The notes under the pieces were generated by a model that did not search any database, had not been told where the DNA came from, and was given only the letters and a program-made list of their open reading frames with translations. Position numbers and translations under genes: made by a program. A stretch of DNA of 52,686 nt, taken from contig MCFH01000107.1 of the NCBI GenBank assembly GCA_002104945.1, positions 1 through 52,686 on the forward strand. Reading direction: 5' to 3'. How positions within the stretch are numbered: position 1 is the stretch's first letter; each line of letters starts with the position of its first letter. This stretch comes from Piromyces finnis (Eukaryota; Neocallimastigomycota; Neocallimastigomycetes; Neocallimastigales; Neocallimastigaceae). This document shows, one piece after another, positions 1-12,047 of this stretch.

Positions 1-833
1 TTAATTAAAATTTATTACAAATATATTAACAATTAAATTTTTATATATGTGGCATGATTTGAACCAAAAAATTAAAAAAAACTTTTTTTTGATATTTTGT
101 TTATTTTTTTTTTTTCAAAATTTTTAATAAGTATAGTATTATAAGGCTATTCATAATTATAATTTAAAAAAGGCAATCTTTAAGAAAGTGGTAATTGTTG
201 TGTTATTTTAATAATATACCAGAAAGAAAAGAAAATATATTTTATATATATATATTGTATATTAATAAACATTTTTAAAATAACACAATAAACAACACAA
301 CAAAAAAGATCTTTTTTAAATTATTCTTATGTAAAAAAAAAAATACTCTTTTCTTTTCATCTATTCTTTTATTATTTTTATTTATCATATTTTATTTTAT
401 TTTTTTTTCTACATTTGTATATTTTACGTCGTTTCATTAAATGATTCATTAATTAGTTTTAATATTTTCTTAAAATAATATTTATTATATATTAAATAGA
501 AAAAAAGTATTAAAGTTTTATATCTTAAAAAGACATACACACACGTTTCATTTGTTTATCTATACCAAACTCTTTTAAAATAGGCTTTATATTTTTTTTC
601 ATTTTAAAATTTAATTTATAAGAAATATAAATAATTAATAAGAATTGAAAAAAAAAATAATTAAATAAATAAATAAATAAAAATAAACAGTTTAAAAAAA
701 AAATGGAATAAAAGAAATGAAATTATTTTTTTAATATTGTTATTCGACATATTAAAATTATATATAAAACTAGATATTAATTAAATATATACATTAAATG
801 TTTTTTTTTTTTTGAATTGAATTTAAAAATAAA
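1..833. other. AT-rich intergenic/upstream region
   Basis: Extremely AT-rich sequence with poly(A) and poly(T) runs and no convincing coding segment on either strand. The last part is presumably the promoter and 5' leader of the gene that starts at 834. I see no specific regulatory motif that can be separated from the AT background. Confidence 0.6.
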
Positions 834-3800
834 ATGAATAACATAAATTATAATTATAGTAATATATTCATTAAAAATAATAACAATAATATTAATAAAA
901 AAAGGGAATCCTTTTATGATATGAATAAAAGAGACTACTACAATAAAGGCATGACCTCTATTAATTATAATTATTTAAACACCTCACAAGATAACAACAC
1001 ATTATTTATAAATGATAATCAATCCTTAAATATTCAAACTAACGGTTATGATAAAAATACATTAAATAAGCAAAATGATTTATCCAATATAAATTATATA
1101 ACTCATACCAATGAGTTATTCCAAAATGCAAACCAAATTTCCATGACAACATCTAGTTTTAAAAATAATGGAAATTCTACATTAGCTCTTACTCCTAAAT
1201 ACAATAAGGAAAGGGAAAGTAAAATAATAGAGGCGACAAATAAAATTCCAATTATAAGATTCTATGTTTTCATAAAAAAATTTAAAGCTAAATGTGTGTT
1301 AAAAATTTTGTATCAAATTTCTTATATATTAAATATTCTCGATTTAAATAAACGTAGAAATTTTATAAATTCAATCCCATTTAAACTACCAACTATAATA
1401 GAAAAAATATTATTAATTAATTTCCCAATAAAAATAATTAAATCAATTTTGGAAAATTATAAAAATTATCGTATACCAACAACTCAAGAAATCATTGCAC
1501 CCTTTTTAGAGTTGCTTGCTAATTTATCATCAATATCATCACCTTCACACCAGTTACCTCCAATCAATGAAAATAATAATCATTCCTTTACTTCTGTAAA
1601 TAGTGATGAAAGAACAAACAATTCAATAAGCCCTCTTCTTCTTCCTCAATCCGAATTGCCCTATAGTAATTCACCGGAAAATAACTACATTATTCAAATG
1701 CCAACCCCATTATTAAATAAAAATTTAGAATCAAACCAAAATTTTGATAATATAAGTTTTGAAGCCAAAAAGAAAGGTAAAACAGTAAATATTGAAAATA
1801 TCAGAAATAGTAGTAACCTTGAAAATCATAACGATTCTTATTATTTAAGTAAACTTCAACATGATGCGTCTTCAAACAAACAACAACTTAAAGATGCTAT
1901 CATGAATATACCAAAAACCGATTTTCAATCAAACAATAATATTAATAATGACAACAAGGAAAAACCATATAATTTCCTTGAAAATAACATGATGCTTCAA
2001 TCAAACTTAACTCTTTTCCCATTATCCCCTTATATTACTTTAAATAATACGGATTTTGATACTGATGTTAAAACAGAATCAACAAATACTAAAACTGATA
2101 ATTCAAGTAAAAAGACACTATCGATACAAACTTCTCCCAACTTCGCAACCGTTAATAATGTACCATCTAGTTCAATGCCATCTAGTGCAGCAACTACATT
2201 ATCTACTGTTGCCGCATCAATTGCAGCATTAAAGTCTTCAACCTCTTCTGAAAAGCATAATGGTTATGGTTCATCTCTTTCAAAAATTGAAAAGAAAAAT
2301 TTATCAAAAATAAAGAATTCTAATATTGTCAAAAATATTGTAAAGAACTTTGAAGAAATAAATAATTATTACAAAAATGCTCTTTTAGAAACAGAAGAAA
2401 AAACAAATAATACTAAATCCGCTAAAAGAACTTATAAAAAATATGGTAGTCATGAAACCAATGATAATAATGATAGTAATAATGACGATGAAATTAAAAA
2501 TATTGACAATGAAGATATTTTAGAAGAAGAAGAAGAAGAAGAAGAAGAAAATTTAATGGAAAAACAAGATGATGAAGAAGGAATTGATAATGAAAATAAT
2601 ATTATTTTATCTCAACAAGATAAAATGAAAATTAATGAAGCTTGTGATAAAATGATTTATGAATCAAAATTTATGCAAGAATCAGATTTAATTGATATTA
2701 AAGAAAGTACTAATTTAATGGTTGGTTGTAACTATGATTTAACCACAACTGGTAATGATGATAATGATAGTATTGATGGTATGACAGAAATCATTAAGGA
2801 CTTCTCACTTGAAAATAACTTCAGTGATAGTAATGAAGATGGTGAAACTAATTCAGAAATTTCTAATAATATATTTAACTCAATAGTCAATATTGAAGAT
2901 TTAGACATTACACGCTTAACTATTTTGTTAATTGAAAGTTTTGTCAAGCTTACTGACACAGAGAAAGAAGAATTCTTAAACTCTGAATACTTTGATTTAA
3001 TAAAGAATCATGTCATGAACATACAACATGACAAAGAGCTTGAATTAAGTAGTATATTTAAAGATCCAAAAATGCTTAATGAATTTGAATCTCATATTGA
3101 AGCTTTACAACAATGTGTTAAAGAAAGAGATGATATCATTAATTATTACTACCAAGAAATTGTGAATGAGCGTATTCAAAATGAAAAACTTTTAGTATTT
3201 TGTGAAAATGAACAATTAGAAAGAGAAGAAACCAACAAGATTATTTCCGGACTTACCAAGAAGATTGAAATAGAAGAAGAATATATCAAAAAATTAGAAG
3301 TCAGATATGATATGTTAGTTGAAAAGGTTAAGAAATATCAATCCTGTTGTAAGCACTACGAAAAATCAATTTCTCTTCTCAGTGGTAATAAACCAAATGT
3401 CTTGAAATTAATTAATACACAAAACTTTGAAAGTGCAGCTATTTTGAACAATCCACCAAACTTCTATCCAGGTACTGCTTCACCTGTTGATCCAAATGGT
3501 AGACCAGGTATTGCTCACCTTATCAACAAATTAAGTTGTGAAAAGATTAGTAAGAATGAAGAAATTCAATACTTGAAATCACTTCTTAAGAGTTATAACG
3601 GTAAGCATATTTACCTTAATGAAAATGTCATTAAAAAGCAAATTATTGAAAAAACAATGGCCACCTCAACTCAAACTATTCCAGCCACTGTCGAAAATGT
3701 ACCTATTATTCCTATTAATTTAGAAAAAGATCTTCCTGGTAAGAAAATGATGATGGAAAAATATTTTGAAAAACAATTCGCCAAAACAGAAGAAACTCTT

Positions 3801-4058
3801 GTTCTTAGTGATGATGATGATGATGATGATAATGAAGAGGAAAAGGAAAGGGAAGAAGAAAAGCATACTCCAGAAATTGAGGATGATGAGATATTGCAAA
3901 ACAGAAAATCTATTGATTTATCCATCATTGATGATTTAAACATTTTCAATGAAAAACATTACCATGAAAAAGTTTTACACAATCATCAAAAATCTGTAGA
4001 AAAAGATATTCCTGAGGATGATACCTTTAGTGAATATGCACAAACTTTAGTAAACTAA
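834..4058 (+). CDS. Asn-rich, acidic, coiled-coil hypothetical protein (1074 aa)
   Basis: A single uninterrupted reading frame of 1074 codons with an A-rich start context (aaaataaaATG). I do not recognise the family. Residues 1-130 are Asn-rich. Residues about 130-225 are a more ordered basic/hydrophobic block (Ile/Leu/Lys-rich, few Asn) that may be a folded domain. Residues about 440-480 are Ser/Ala-rich. A Glu run lies near 563-575. Residues about 730-855 have strong heptad-like charge and leucine patterning (segments such as ERIQNEKLLVFCENEQLERE and IEIEEEYIKKLEVRYDMLVE), predicting a long coiled coil. A run of seven Asp near residue 992 is followed by a Glu/Lys-rich acidic tail. No signal peptide or transmembrane segment is apparent. 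Its length, higher GC than the flanks and lack of stops make it a real gene. It could be a cytoskeletal or scaffold protein, but that is a guess. It converges with the oligoribonuclease gene downstream. Confidence 0.85.
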   Translation: MNNINYNYSNIFIKNNNNNINKKRESFYDMNKRDYYNKGMTSINYNYLNTSQDNNTLFINDNQSLNIQTNGYDKNTLNKQNDLSNINYITHTNELFQNANQISMTTSSFKNNGNSTLALTPKYNKERESKIIEATNKIPIIRFYVFIKKFKAKCVLKILYQISYILNILDLNKRRNFINSIPFKLPTIIEKILLINFPIKIIKSILENYKNYRIPTTQEIIAPFLELLANLSSISSPSHQLPPINENNNHSFTSVNSDERTNNSISPLLLPQSELPYSNSPENNYIIQMPTPLLNKNLESNQNFDNISFEAKKKGKTVNIENIRNSSNLENHNDSYYLSKLQHDASSNKQQLKDAIMNIPKTDFQSNNNINNDNKEKPYNFLENNMMLQSNLTLFPLSPYITLNNTDFDTDVKTESTNTKTDNSSKKTLSIQTSPNFATVNNVPSSSMPSSAATTLSTVAASIAALKSSTSSEKHNGYGSSLSKIEKKNLSKIKNSNIVKNIVKNFEEINNYYKNALLETEEKTNNTKSAKRTYKKYGSHETNDNNDSNNDDEIKNIDNEDILEEEEEEEEENLMEKQDDEEGIDNENNIILSQQDKMKINEACDKMIYESKFMQESDLIDIKESTNLMVGCNYDLTTTGNDDNDSIDGMTEIIKDFSLENNFSDSNEDGETNSEISNNIFNSIVNIEDLDITRLTILLIESFVKLTDTEKEEFLNSEYFDLIKNHVMNIQHDKELELSSIFKDPKMLNEFESHIEALQQCVKERDDIINYYYQEIVNERIQNEKLLVFCENEQLEREETNKIISGLTKKIEIEEEYIKKLEVRYDMLVEKVKKYQSCCKHYEKSISLLSGNKPNVLKLINTQNFESAAILNNPPNFYPGTASPVDPNGRPGIAHLINKLSCEKISKNEEIQYLKSLLKSYNGKHIYLNENVIKKQIIEKTMATSTQTIPATVENVPIIPINLEKDLPGKKMMMEKYFEKQFAKTEETLVLSDDDDDDDNEEEKEREEEKHTPEIEDDEILQNRKSIDLSIIDDLNIFNEKHYHEKVLHNHQKSVEKDIPEDDTFSEYAQTLVN

Positions 4059-4662
4059 AAGGTAGCCATAGGAGAAGGTAAAAAAAAAAATCAGCCTATC
4101 CTAACGAAACCATTAAACCACCAACAAAATTTTTAAAAAATTAAAAAAAGAAAAATTAAAAAAAAATTAAAAAAAAAAAAAAAAAAAAAACTGGGGAAAT
4201 AAATCTAATTTAAAAAAATAAATAAAAAAAATTAAAAAAAAAAAAAAATAAAATAAATAAAATAAACCAAAGATAAGGAATACATTAACCAATCCTATAA
4301 AATATACATATATCATGATCAACCCAAGGCGAATATTTATAAATATTACCTTTTCACAATTAAGATTCAACTATATTTTTATTCTATTTAGTCAATCAAA
4401 CATTAAACTTTTAAAAAAAAGGAAAAAAAATCTATTCTTAAAAAAATATATTACATATATTACATATATATAGTTATATATATTTATCCTTAATGATTAT
4501 TTCTTTTTTTCTTTTTTTTTTTTAAAAAAAAAAAAAAACGAAAAGAAAGAAAATAATCAAATACTATATTTTATTTAAAAGTATATATATATATATAGTT
4601 AACTATTTCATTTTCATTTTCATGACATTAACCAACTATCTTTTAAATGCATTTAACCCATG

Positions 4663-4697
<35 letters not shown>

Positions 4698-5647
4698 AAA
4701 AAACTTTTTTATTTAGCCCTGTAGATTAACTAAAAAAAAAAAGTTTTTTTGATTTTATTTTTTTTTTTTTTTTTTTTTTTACCTTTCGATAAATAAATAA
4801 ATAAAATATATATAAACTATTTTTTATATTTTAAAAAAAAAAAAAAAAAAACTTTCTTTTTTTGCTAGTTTTATGTATTTTTTGGTTTAACTAAACCTAC
4901 CCATAAATTTTTGTTGTATTTTTTGAATTTTAAATTTTAATAAGGAAAAAAATATTCCTTTTCAAAGTTTTCCAAAAAAAGAAAGAAAAAAATACCTCTT
5001 TTATTGAAATTGGTTTAATTTTTATTTTTGATTTTATTTTATTTTTTTATTTTATTTTTTTTTTTTTTACTCCCTTTCCTATTATTTATATATTCTATTT
5101 ATATAAATTAACGATAAAGAAAGGAAGGAAAGGGAGAAAAAAAAAAAAAAAAAACTATATATCTATATCTATTATTATTATCACTACTACTACTACTACT
5201 ACTACTACTATCATAGTTTTTATAATATTTATATTCTCCAAATAAATTTTAAAAAAAAAAAATAAAAAAAAAAAAATTCAATTCAAAATTGTTAAAAAAA
5301 AATAAATAAAAATATTTACTATTAAAAATATTAATTATAAATTAAAATATTTAAAAAAAGAGTTTTTATATATTTTTTCTTTTTTTATATATAATGTTTA
5401 TTGTGCATAAATAATAGAATTTAAATAGAGAAGGTTAATTTTTTATATTATTGTTTTTGGGTAAAATGATAATAATTTTTTTTTTTTTTTTTCAATTTTC
5501 AATTAAAAACTTCCTTTATTACGCTTTTTACACAATTCCAGTACAATATCTATTCAATTATTAAAAAAAATTGATGTTAAAAAAAAAAAGTACAAAAAAA
5601 GCATTCACAGGTAGAGTTCTTTGTAGTATTTTCATGTAATTTATAAA
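4059..5647. other. AT-rich intergenic region between convergent genes
   Basis: This separates the 3' end of the coiled-coil gene (+) from the 3' end of the oligoribonuclease gene (-). It contains many poly(A)/poly(T) runs of up to about 25 nt and a short trinucleotide microsatellite, (ACT)n, at about 5182-5210. I see no coding segment or RNA gene. Both 3' UTRs must lie here. Confidence 0.6.
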
Positions 5648-7432
5648 TTAAGAAGAAGAATTTGGATTTGGATTTGGACCATTGTATTGTTTTGGTGGTC
5701 TATTGTAATACTTTTTTGAATAATAATTGTTATTATTGTTGTTGTTGTTATAATTATTGTTGCTATTGTTATTGTAGGTATTACCACCATGGTTATAGTT
5801 TGGACGATAATCTTTATTATAATATGGATAATTATTATTAGGATGCATTGGTCTTACCATTGAACTATTGTTGATGTTATTATTATTATAATAGACTGTA
5901 TCATTTTTACGATAGCCAGCATTTTTATTATTGTTAATATATGGATTAGGATTTTGACTATTATTATTATTACTAATATTGTTATTGTTATTATTATTAT
6001 TATATGAGGTAGATGGAACAAATTCAGTAGCGGATGGATTTAATTTATGTTTAAAAACCATTTCTCTATAATAATTTAATTCTTTTATACTGCCCCTAAT
6101 ATCATCTAAAGCTCTACATAAACAAATATTATTAATTTAAAAGATATATAGAATGTAATAAAAAAAAAAAAAAAAAAGGTAAATATATATTTATTATAGA
6201 TATAAATCGATAATTAATTAAAGTGTATATTATATCATAAAAAATAAAAAAGAAAAAGAAAAAAAATTCTTTAAACAAACCTATGTAAATTTTGGAAAGT
6301 TGGTAATTTACTAAAAATTTCTGGATACCATCTACGAGTAATTTCTTTAATCGTTGAAACATCAATAATTCTATAATGGAAATATTCAAAAGTTTTTGGG
6401 AAATCCTATAATTTTTTAAATATAGGTATACACATATTCCATGAATAAGGATATAAACAAAATATATTAAATAATTCAGTATCCAAATAAAATAAAAATG
6501 GTATTGTCGTTAAATAATAAAAAATACAACTTATAAAATGGTATAGAAAGGAAGTATTACCTTTTCTAAAAATTTCTTGTCAACATGAACAGAATTACCA
6601 GCTAAAATAGCTGAACATTTATTTGGGAAATGTTTTCCAATAAATTTTGAAATAATAGTATCAGCTTCTTCAAGTGAAATTTTAGATTGTCTCATAGCAT
6701 CTACTAAACCAGACTATTTATTAAATAAAAAAGAAAGAAAGCAAAAAAAAAAAAAAAAAGAATATTATTAATTTTCTTTTTTAATTAAAAAGTATTCAAC
6801 ATATATATGTAAATATATTATTTTTGAGAAAGAGAAAGAAAAAAAAAAGTTATAAAACAGTATTACTATATTATGTATATTTCAATTAATATATTAAAAA
6901 GAAATAGGGAAAAAAAAAAATTATATACCTTAGTATGGTGTTCCCAACTCCATTCGTTCATTGAAGTAATAACTTCTTCTGGAAAATTAATAATAATATC
7001 TGGAGCCTTTGAATTATCATGACACAAGAATAATAAATGAATATTGAGGTGAAAATAATAAGATATAAATTTAAAATATTAGAAATTCATTTCCATTTTA
7101 TAGGTATAAAAAAAAAAAAATTATCTAATAATTTAATTATAAAAAAAAAAAATAATAATAAAATGGAAATGCTTACTTCATCAAGAATATTCAAGTCTTT
7201 ATCTGTAACAATACAAGCAATTTCAATAATGTGATCCTTGTCAAGATCTAATCCTGTCATCTATTATATAAATAATTAAATAATGAAATATCATTTAAAA
7301 AAAAAAAAAAAATCAATTGTCCATTTGGTCATTTAAATTATTACTGGAAAAAAAAAATCATGAAATTGGTAAGATACATACTTCACAATCAATCCAAACA
7401 ATTAAATTTTCTTCTAACACCTTTTTTGACAT
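5648..7432 (-). CDS. REXO2: Oligoribonuclease (REXO2/Orn, DEDDh 3'-5' exonuclease) with Asn-rich C-terminal tail, 6 exons
   Basis: Exons on the minus strand, in order: 7432-7382, 7260-7177, 7006-6929, 6713-6561, 6405-6281, 6113-5648. All introns are GT-AG (e.g. donors GTATGT, GTAAGC) and the joined frame gives 318 aa. The family degrades 2-5 nt RNA to mononucleotides in mitochondria and cytosol. DEDDh residues seen are D15 and E17 (WIDCEMTGLD), D116 ([11 protein letters not shown]), and H163 and D168 (HRALDDI). The [18 protein letters not shown] block is also typical. The catalytic part (about 1-181) matches the family's usual length of about 180-200 aa. No N-terminal targeting peptide is seen: the motif starts only 14 residues in. 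Oddly, residues about 182-318, all in the last exon, form an Asn/Tyr/Pro-rich low-complexity tail. Exon structure was read by eye from splice sites plus family alignment. Confidence 0.92.
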
Positions 7433-8677
7433 TTTTTTCTTCTTCTTTATTTGTTTGGTTTGTTTTTTAAGTTTTGGTTAAATAAAAAAAAAAAGTAAAT
7501 TGGGTGTATGTGAAAGAAGTAAATTATTTTAAAAAATAAAAAAAAAAAAAAATTGTTGATATTATTATATAAATTTTTTTTTTTTTGTTTTGAAAATGAA
7601 CTTAATTTTATAATAAAAAATATATAAAAAAAATTAATTTTAACTATGATCATTGGTCAAAGAAAAATGAATGGTCATTTCCATCTTTTTTTTAAAAAAA
7701 AAAAAAAAGTCAAAAAAACTACAACACAACAACAACCAAATTAGTTTGTTTTTGTTTTTGTTTTTTAATACTACAAAAGAATATGAAGAAAAATAATCAT
7801 CTAAATATTGATTTAATTAGAAAAAGCGTATGATATCATTATTTATTTATTCGATTATGTTTTATAGTATTTTTTAATATTATTACTTTATTATTAGGAT
7901 ATGATGATGATGATGATCTAACAATTTTTTTTTTTAATATTATTATTGTTATTATTAATATTATTTTATTAGGTTTATTATGTTTATTATATTTATTATT
8001 AGTAGTAGTAGTAGTAGTGTGATGATGATGTTAACATTTTCTTTAGTTTATTTATTGGATTTGTTATAATTCTTAGTAATAATAACATTTTTTTAAAAAT
8101 AATGAAATTTAAAAGGGTTTTTCTATGAACTATATTATATTTATTTAAAATGTATTATTTATATATATAATATTAATAATTAAATCAATTAAAAAAAAAA
8201 AAAAAAAAAAGGGAAAAAAGAAAAACCTCTTTTTTTTTTAGTATTATTTGATTTATTATATATTGTTTTGTTTTGTTTTTGTATCGATTCTATTTTTTTG
8301 TTTTTTCTTTTTGTTGGTTTATTTAATTTTGGTTTATTTCTTCTGGAAGAAAAAAAAAAAAAAAACAAATAAATAAATAAATGAAGAATGAATAATTTTT
8401 TTTATATGGTATTTTTTATTATAAAATGTCAATTATAAATATGAAGTATTATTATATTATTATACTCTTATTATACTATGTATTATTAGCTTTTATATAA
8501 CTTTTAACAGATTTATTACTATTAATTATGATAATTATAAAAAGAAAATGAAAAAATATCTATGTATATTTTATTCATAATAATAATAATAATCGTTTTT
8601 TTTTTTTGTTTGTTTGTTTGTTTGTTTGCTTGCTTGCTTGCTTGCTTTGTTTTTTGTTTTTTGTTTTTTTTTCTCGC
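7433..8677. other. Intergenic region: oligoribonuclease promoter side and syntaxin 3' side
   Basis: AT-rich sequence upstream of the oligoribonuclease start (7432, -) and downstream of the syntaxin stop (8678, -). It holds small AGT/GAT triplet runs near 7991-8030 and, just beyond the syntaxin stop, a tetranucleotide tract (GTTT)n then (GCTT)n at about 8607-8645. No coding sequence is seen. Confidence 0.6.
8607..8645. repeat. Tetranucleotide tract (TTTG)n-(CTTG)n in the syntaxin 3' UTR region
   Basis: Four or more TTTG units pass directly into four CTTG units. On the transcribed (minus) strand this reads GCAAGCAAGC followed by AAACAAAC, about 33 nt after the syntaxin stop codon. A closely similar tract lies downstream of the KH-domain gene at about 13151-13190. 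Confidence 0.7.
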
Positions 8678-9335
8678 TTAAATAGCCAAAACAATTAAAA
8701 ATAGTATAAATAAAGCAATAATGACAAATAATAAGGTACAAGAAGTATAGTCTTTAAAAAAAAAAAAAATAAAAAAAAAAATAATGAATAATTAATATAA
8801 TTATTAAATCTATAATAGATTTAAATTATTATCATTATAATTTTATATATCTAATATTAAGTATTCCTTGAAATAATACTTTACCATTAGAATCAACAAT
8901 TTTATCTAATCTTCTTCTTGCACTACTTAAATTAAGAGCAGTATTATCTACATCTTCTTCAAATTCTTGTAATAAACTTTTATTATAATTATATTAAAAT
9001 AAAATTAATTCATCTGAAAAAACAAAAAAAAAAAAAAAAAAAAAAAAACTCGTATACATCGTATACATATATGTATATGCTATTGTTAATGATAGAAAAT
9101 TAATTGATATAACAATGATGGTGATGATGATGAAATTACATACCCAGCTTGATCATCTAATTCATGATTCATTGTACGAGCAATTTCTTTCATATTATAT
9201 ACAGTGCCTAATACATCATCCATAGCTTCATTTTGTTCTTGTAATAATAACTATTTAAAGAAAGAAGAAAAAAAAAAAAAATTAAAAAATTGGTTGATTT
9301 CTTTTTTTTAAAATATATAGCTATATTATTATTAC

Positions 9336-9420
<85 letters not shown>

Positions 9421-10925
9421 TATTATACCTGTTGATGTCTATGTTCATTATCCATTCTTGAATTATTTGAATATGAACTTGAAGTTAAAGGATCAGTAAA
9501 TGATGATTGCTAATACATTTAAATTGATAAAAGAATAAGGAGATAGGTATTAAATATTAAAAATCCAAAAGGAATGGTATAACGATAAATTATATTCCGA
9601 GAATTAAAAATATATATAACTATCAATATAAACCTTTTTCTTAGGCTCTTGGATAATTTTTTGGATATTCTTTTATATATATATATATTACAATGATGAT
9701 GATGATGATGATGATGATGAATAATGGTGGGGGAAAAGGAATAGGGTCAAGAAACAATTATTATTAATAAATAATATATATAATAATAAATAAATAAATA
9801 AATAATAAATATTTTATAATTAATACTGTCTTTGTTCTTTTTCATTATTTATACTCTTTAGTATTATTACTATACCATGATTGTATTTCTTGCATAGGAA
9901 ACAAATTGTTTACGCTTCTGTATTTCCGATGGACTAATATTAAATTTTTGTTCATTTGACTCTACAATTTGTATGTATCGTTCATTAAGGCTTGAATAAC
10001 CCTTTTATATTTTAATATTTACAAAAAAAAATGGTATATATATATAAAATTGACTCATTGGAAATACTAAAAAATTATATTTCCCTTTATAATAATAATA
10101 AAAAGGATATGAATAGTTTGTTCCAAGTCAACAATATCCATATCTATATTTTCAATTAATTCGGTCATATTTAATTCAAGTTGATTTAATTCTCTTTTAC
10201 TATTTTGAGAATTGGAAGAACTTCCAGAATTAATTCTACCCATCCATTGGTCATAAAGTGATTTTAAGTTAACTATGGAAGATTCAACTTCTCTGTTATC
10301 CGATAAATTGATATTATTAATTATATTGATTTATTCCAGATGAAATTAATTTTGAAAATGTTATCCCAAATTTTTTTTTTTTTTTGTAATCCAAAAATAA
10401 AAGTTTTTCAAAACGTTTTAAAGAATAAATATTATTTTTTGTTTTGTTTTGTTTTGTTTTTCATTAATATATGATTGAAATGTAATTAATGGAAAAGAAA
10501 TAAAAATTAAAATATTAATTCATATTAATTCATAGATAAGGTGTTTTATTTTTTTTTTTTTTTTTTTTTTTTTTTGGAGAAACAAAGAAAATCGAACAGT
10601 TTATTTTTTAAAATTCCGAATAATATTCCATGAAATTTGATTTTATAATTTAAATAATGGGGAATGGTTGGTTGTGATTGAGACAAATAAATAGATAGAT
10701 ATAAAATATATAGAATATATAGAATATAAAATAAAAGAATTTTTCAAAGTATATATAATAATAATAGTAATAATAATAATAGTAATAAAAAGATATTACA
10801 TTTATATATGTTGTTATTATTACTGTTGATTTTAGAATATATATATATAGTTATAACAATATAGAATAGTATTAAAAAATAGAAAATTACTCTCTAACAG
10901 TATTAAAAGGATCAATGTCTTCCAT
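8678..10925 (-). CDS. Qc-SNARE, syntaxin-6/Tlg1-like, tail-anchored, 8 exons
   Basis: Exons (minus): 10925-10891, 10292-10111, 9970-9876, 9669-9634, 9509-9429, 9250-9144, 8976-8885, 8751-8678. They sum to 702 nt, in frame, giving 233 aa (human syntaxin-6 is about 255). The family mediates endosome/TGN membrane fusion as the Qc helix of a SNARE bundle. The N-terminal block (MEDIDPFNTVREEVE, DIVDLEQTIQIVESNEQKFN) aligns with the syntaxin-6 Habc domain. A polar linker follows, then a SNARE helix (EQNEAMDDVLG to RRRLDKIVD) with the zero-layer Gln in ELDDQAGLL. The last exon encodes one hydrophobic segment (LLFVIIALFILFLIVLAI) that ends at the stop, a classic tail anchor. Intron 2 (10110-9971) is AT-AC, U12-type. 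Intron 5 carries a long (ATT)n tract. The gene is read by eye but is strongly supported by frame and family. Confidence 0.9.
9336..9422. repeat. (ATT)n trinucleotide microsatellite inside a syntaxin intron
   Basis: About 87 bp of uninterrupted ATT/TTA units within intron 5 (9428-9251) of the syntaxin-6-like gene. The poly-leucine reading frame that crosses it is an artefact of the repeat. Confidence 0.9.
9971..10110 (-). other. U12-type AT-AC spliceosomal intron (140 nt)
   Basis: On the minus strand the intron starts ATATCCTTTTT, an exact match to the U12 AT-AC 5' splice consensus ATATCCTTT. It ends CATAC. A branch-site-like CCTTAAT (9990-9984, consensus TCCTTAAC) lies 14 nt before the 3' end. 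Splicing C|AA restores a Gln codon and gives DLEQTIQIVESNEQKF, which is collinear with syntaxin-6 without a gap. The only nearby GT donors give either an in-frame stop or loss of the conserved DLEQTI block. Confidence 0.85.
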
Positions 10926-11119
10926 CTTTATATTATATTATTATTTTCTTTTATTGTTAAAAAAGGAGAGCAAAGGAAAAGGAAATTGAGAAATAAATTA
11001 AAGAAAAAGTTTTTATTATAAAAAAAAAAGTTTGAAATTCTTAAATTATAAAATACTACTGTTATTAATATAAATATATAGAAAGAAATGGCATTATTTA
11101 ATATTTTAATAATTATATT

Positions 11120-11387
<268 letters not shown>

Positions 11388-11971
11388 AGTTTATAAAAAG
11401 TATTAGCAAAAGTATACCTACTTTTTTTTAAAAAAAAATATTGATAAAAACAATAATAATTACTTTTTTTTAAAAAAAAAAGTTAAATTTGAAAAAAAGA
11501 TAAAAGTAAAAAAATATATATATATATGTATATGTATTTGTTTATAGAATTTTTTATCGAAATTAAAATAAAAAAATTTTTGTAAGCAAGCAAAATTTCC
11601 CAGAATTTTAGGAAAATCCTTTTATTTTTAGCAGCAAAAGATTCATTTTATTTAAAAATTAGACAACCTTAGTTCACTGTTGTTTTCATATGGAATAAAA
11701 AATATAAAAGGAATTTTTAAATATTCTCAAGGCATGTTTAGTATGAATAACATTTTTCAAGCAAAGTTAAAAAAGAGAAATAATAAATGACGGCATAAAT
11801 TTAAAAAAAAAATAAAAATAAAAATAAATAAAAATGGACCCTTTCAGAAATTCTCATACTATCCTCATCCCAACAGAAAGAACAGGAAATAAAGTATTTA
11901 AAAAAATATATTAATTTTAACATATAAATTTATATACATGTAGGACATAAATATCATAATCATAATATATT

Positions 11972-12047
11972 AATCTTTTCTTTAAAACTAAATTACATCA
12001 GACTTTATGAATCTTTTCTTTAAAACTAAATTACATCAGACTTTATG
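11972..12047. repeat. 38-bp perfect tandem duplication
   Basis: The 38-bp unit starting AATCTTTTCTTTAAAAC and ending CAGACTTTATG occurs twice back to back (11972-12009 and 12010-12047) without mismatch. No function is apparent. Confidence 0.9.

Noticed and set aside
9290-9499. 69-residue poly-leucine frame
   Set aside because: It is the (ATT)n tract in a syntaxin intron, running antisense to the real exons on either side.
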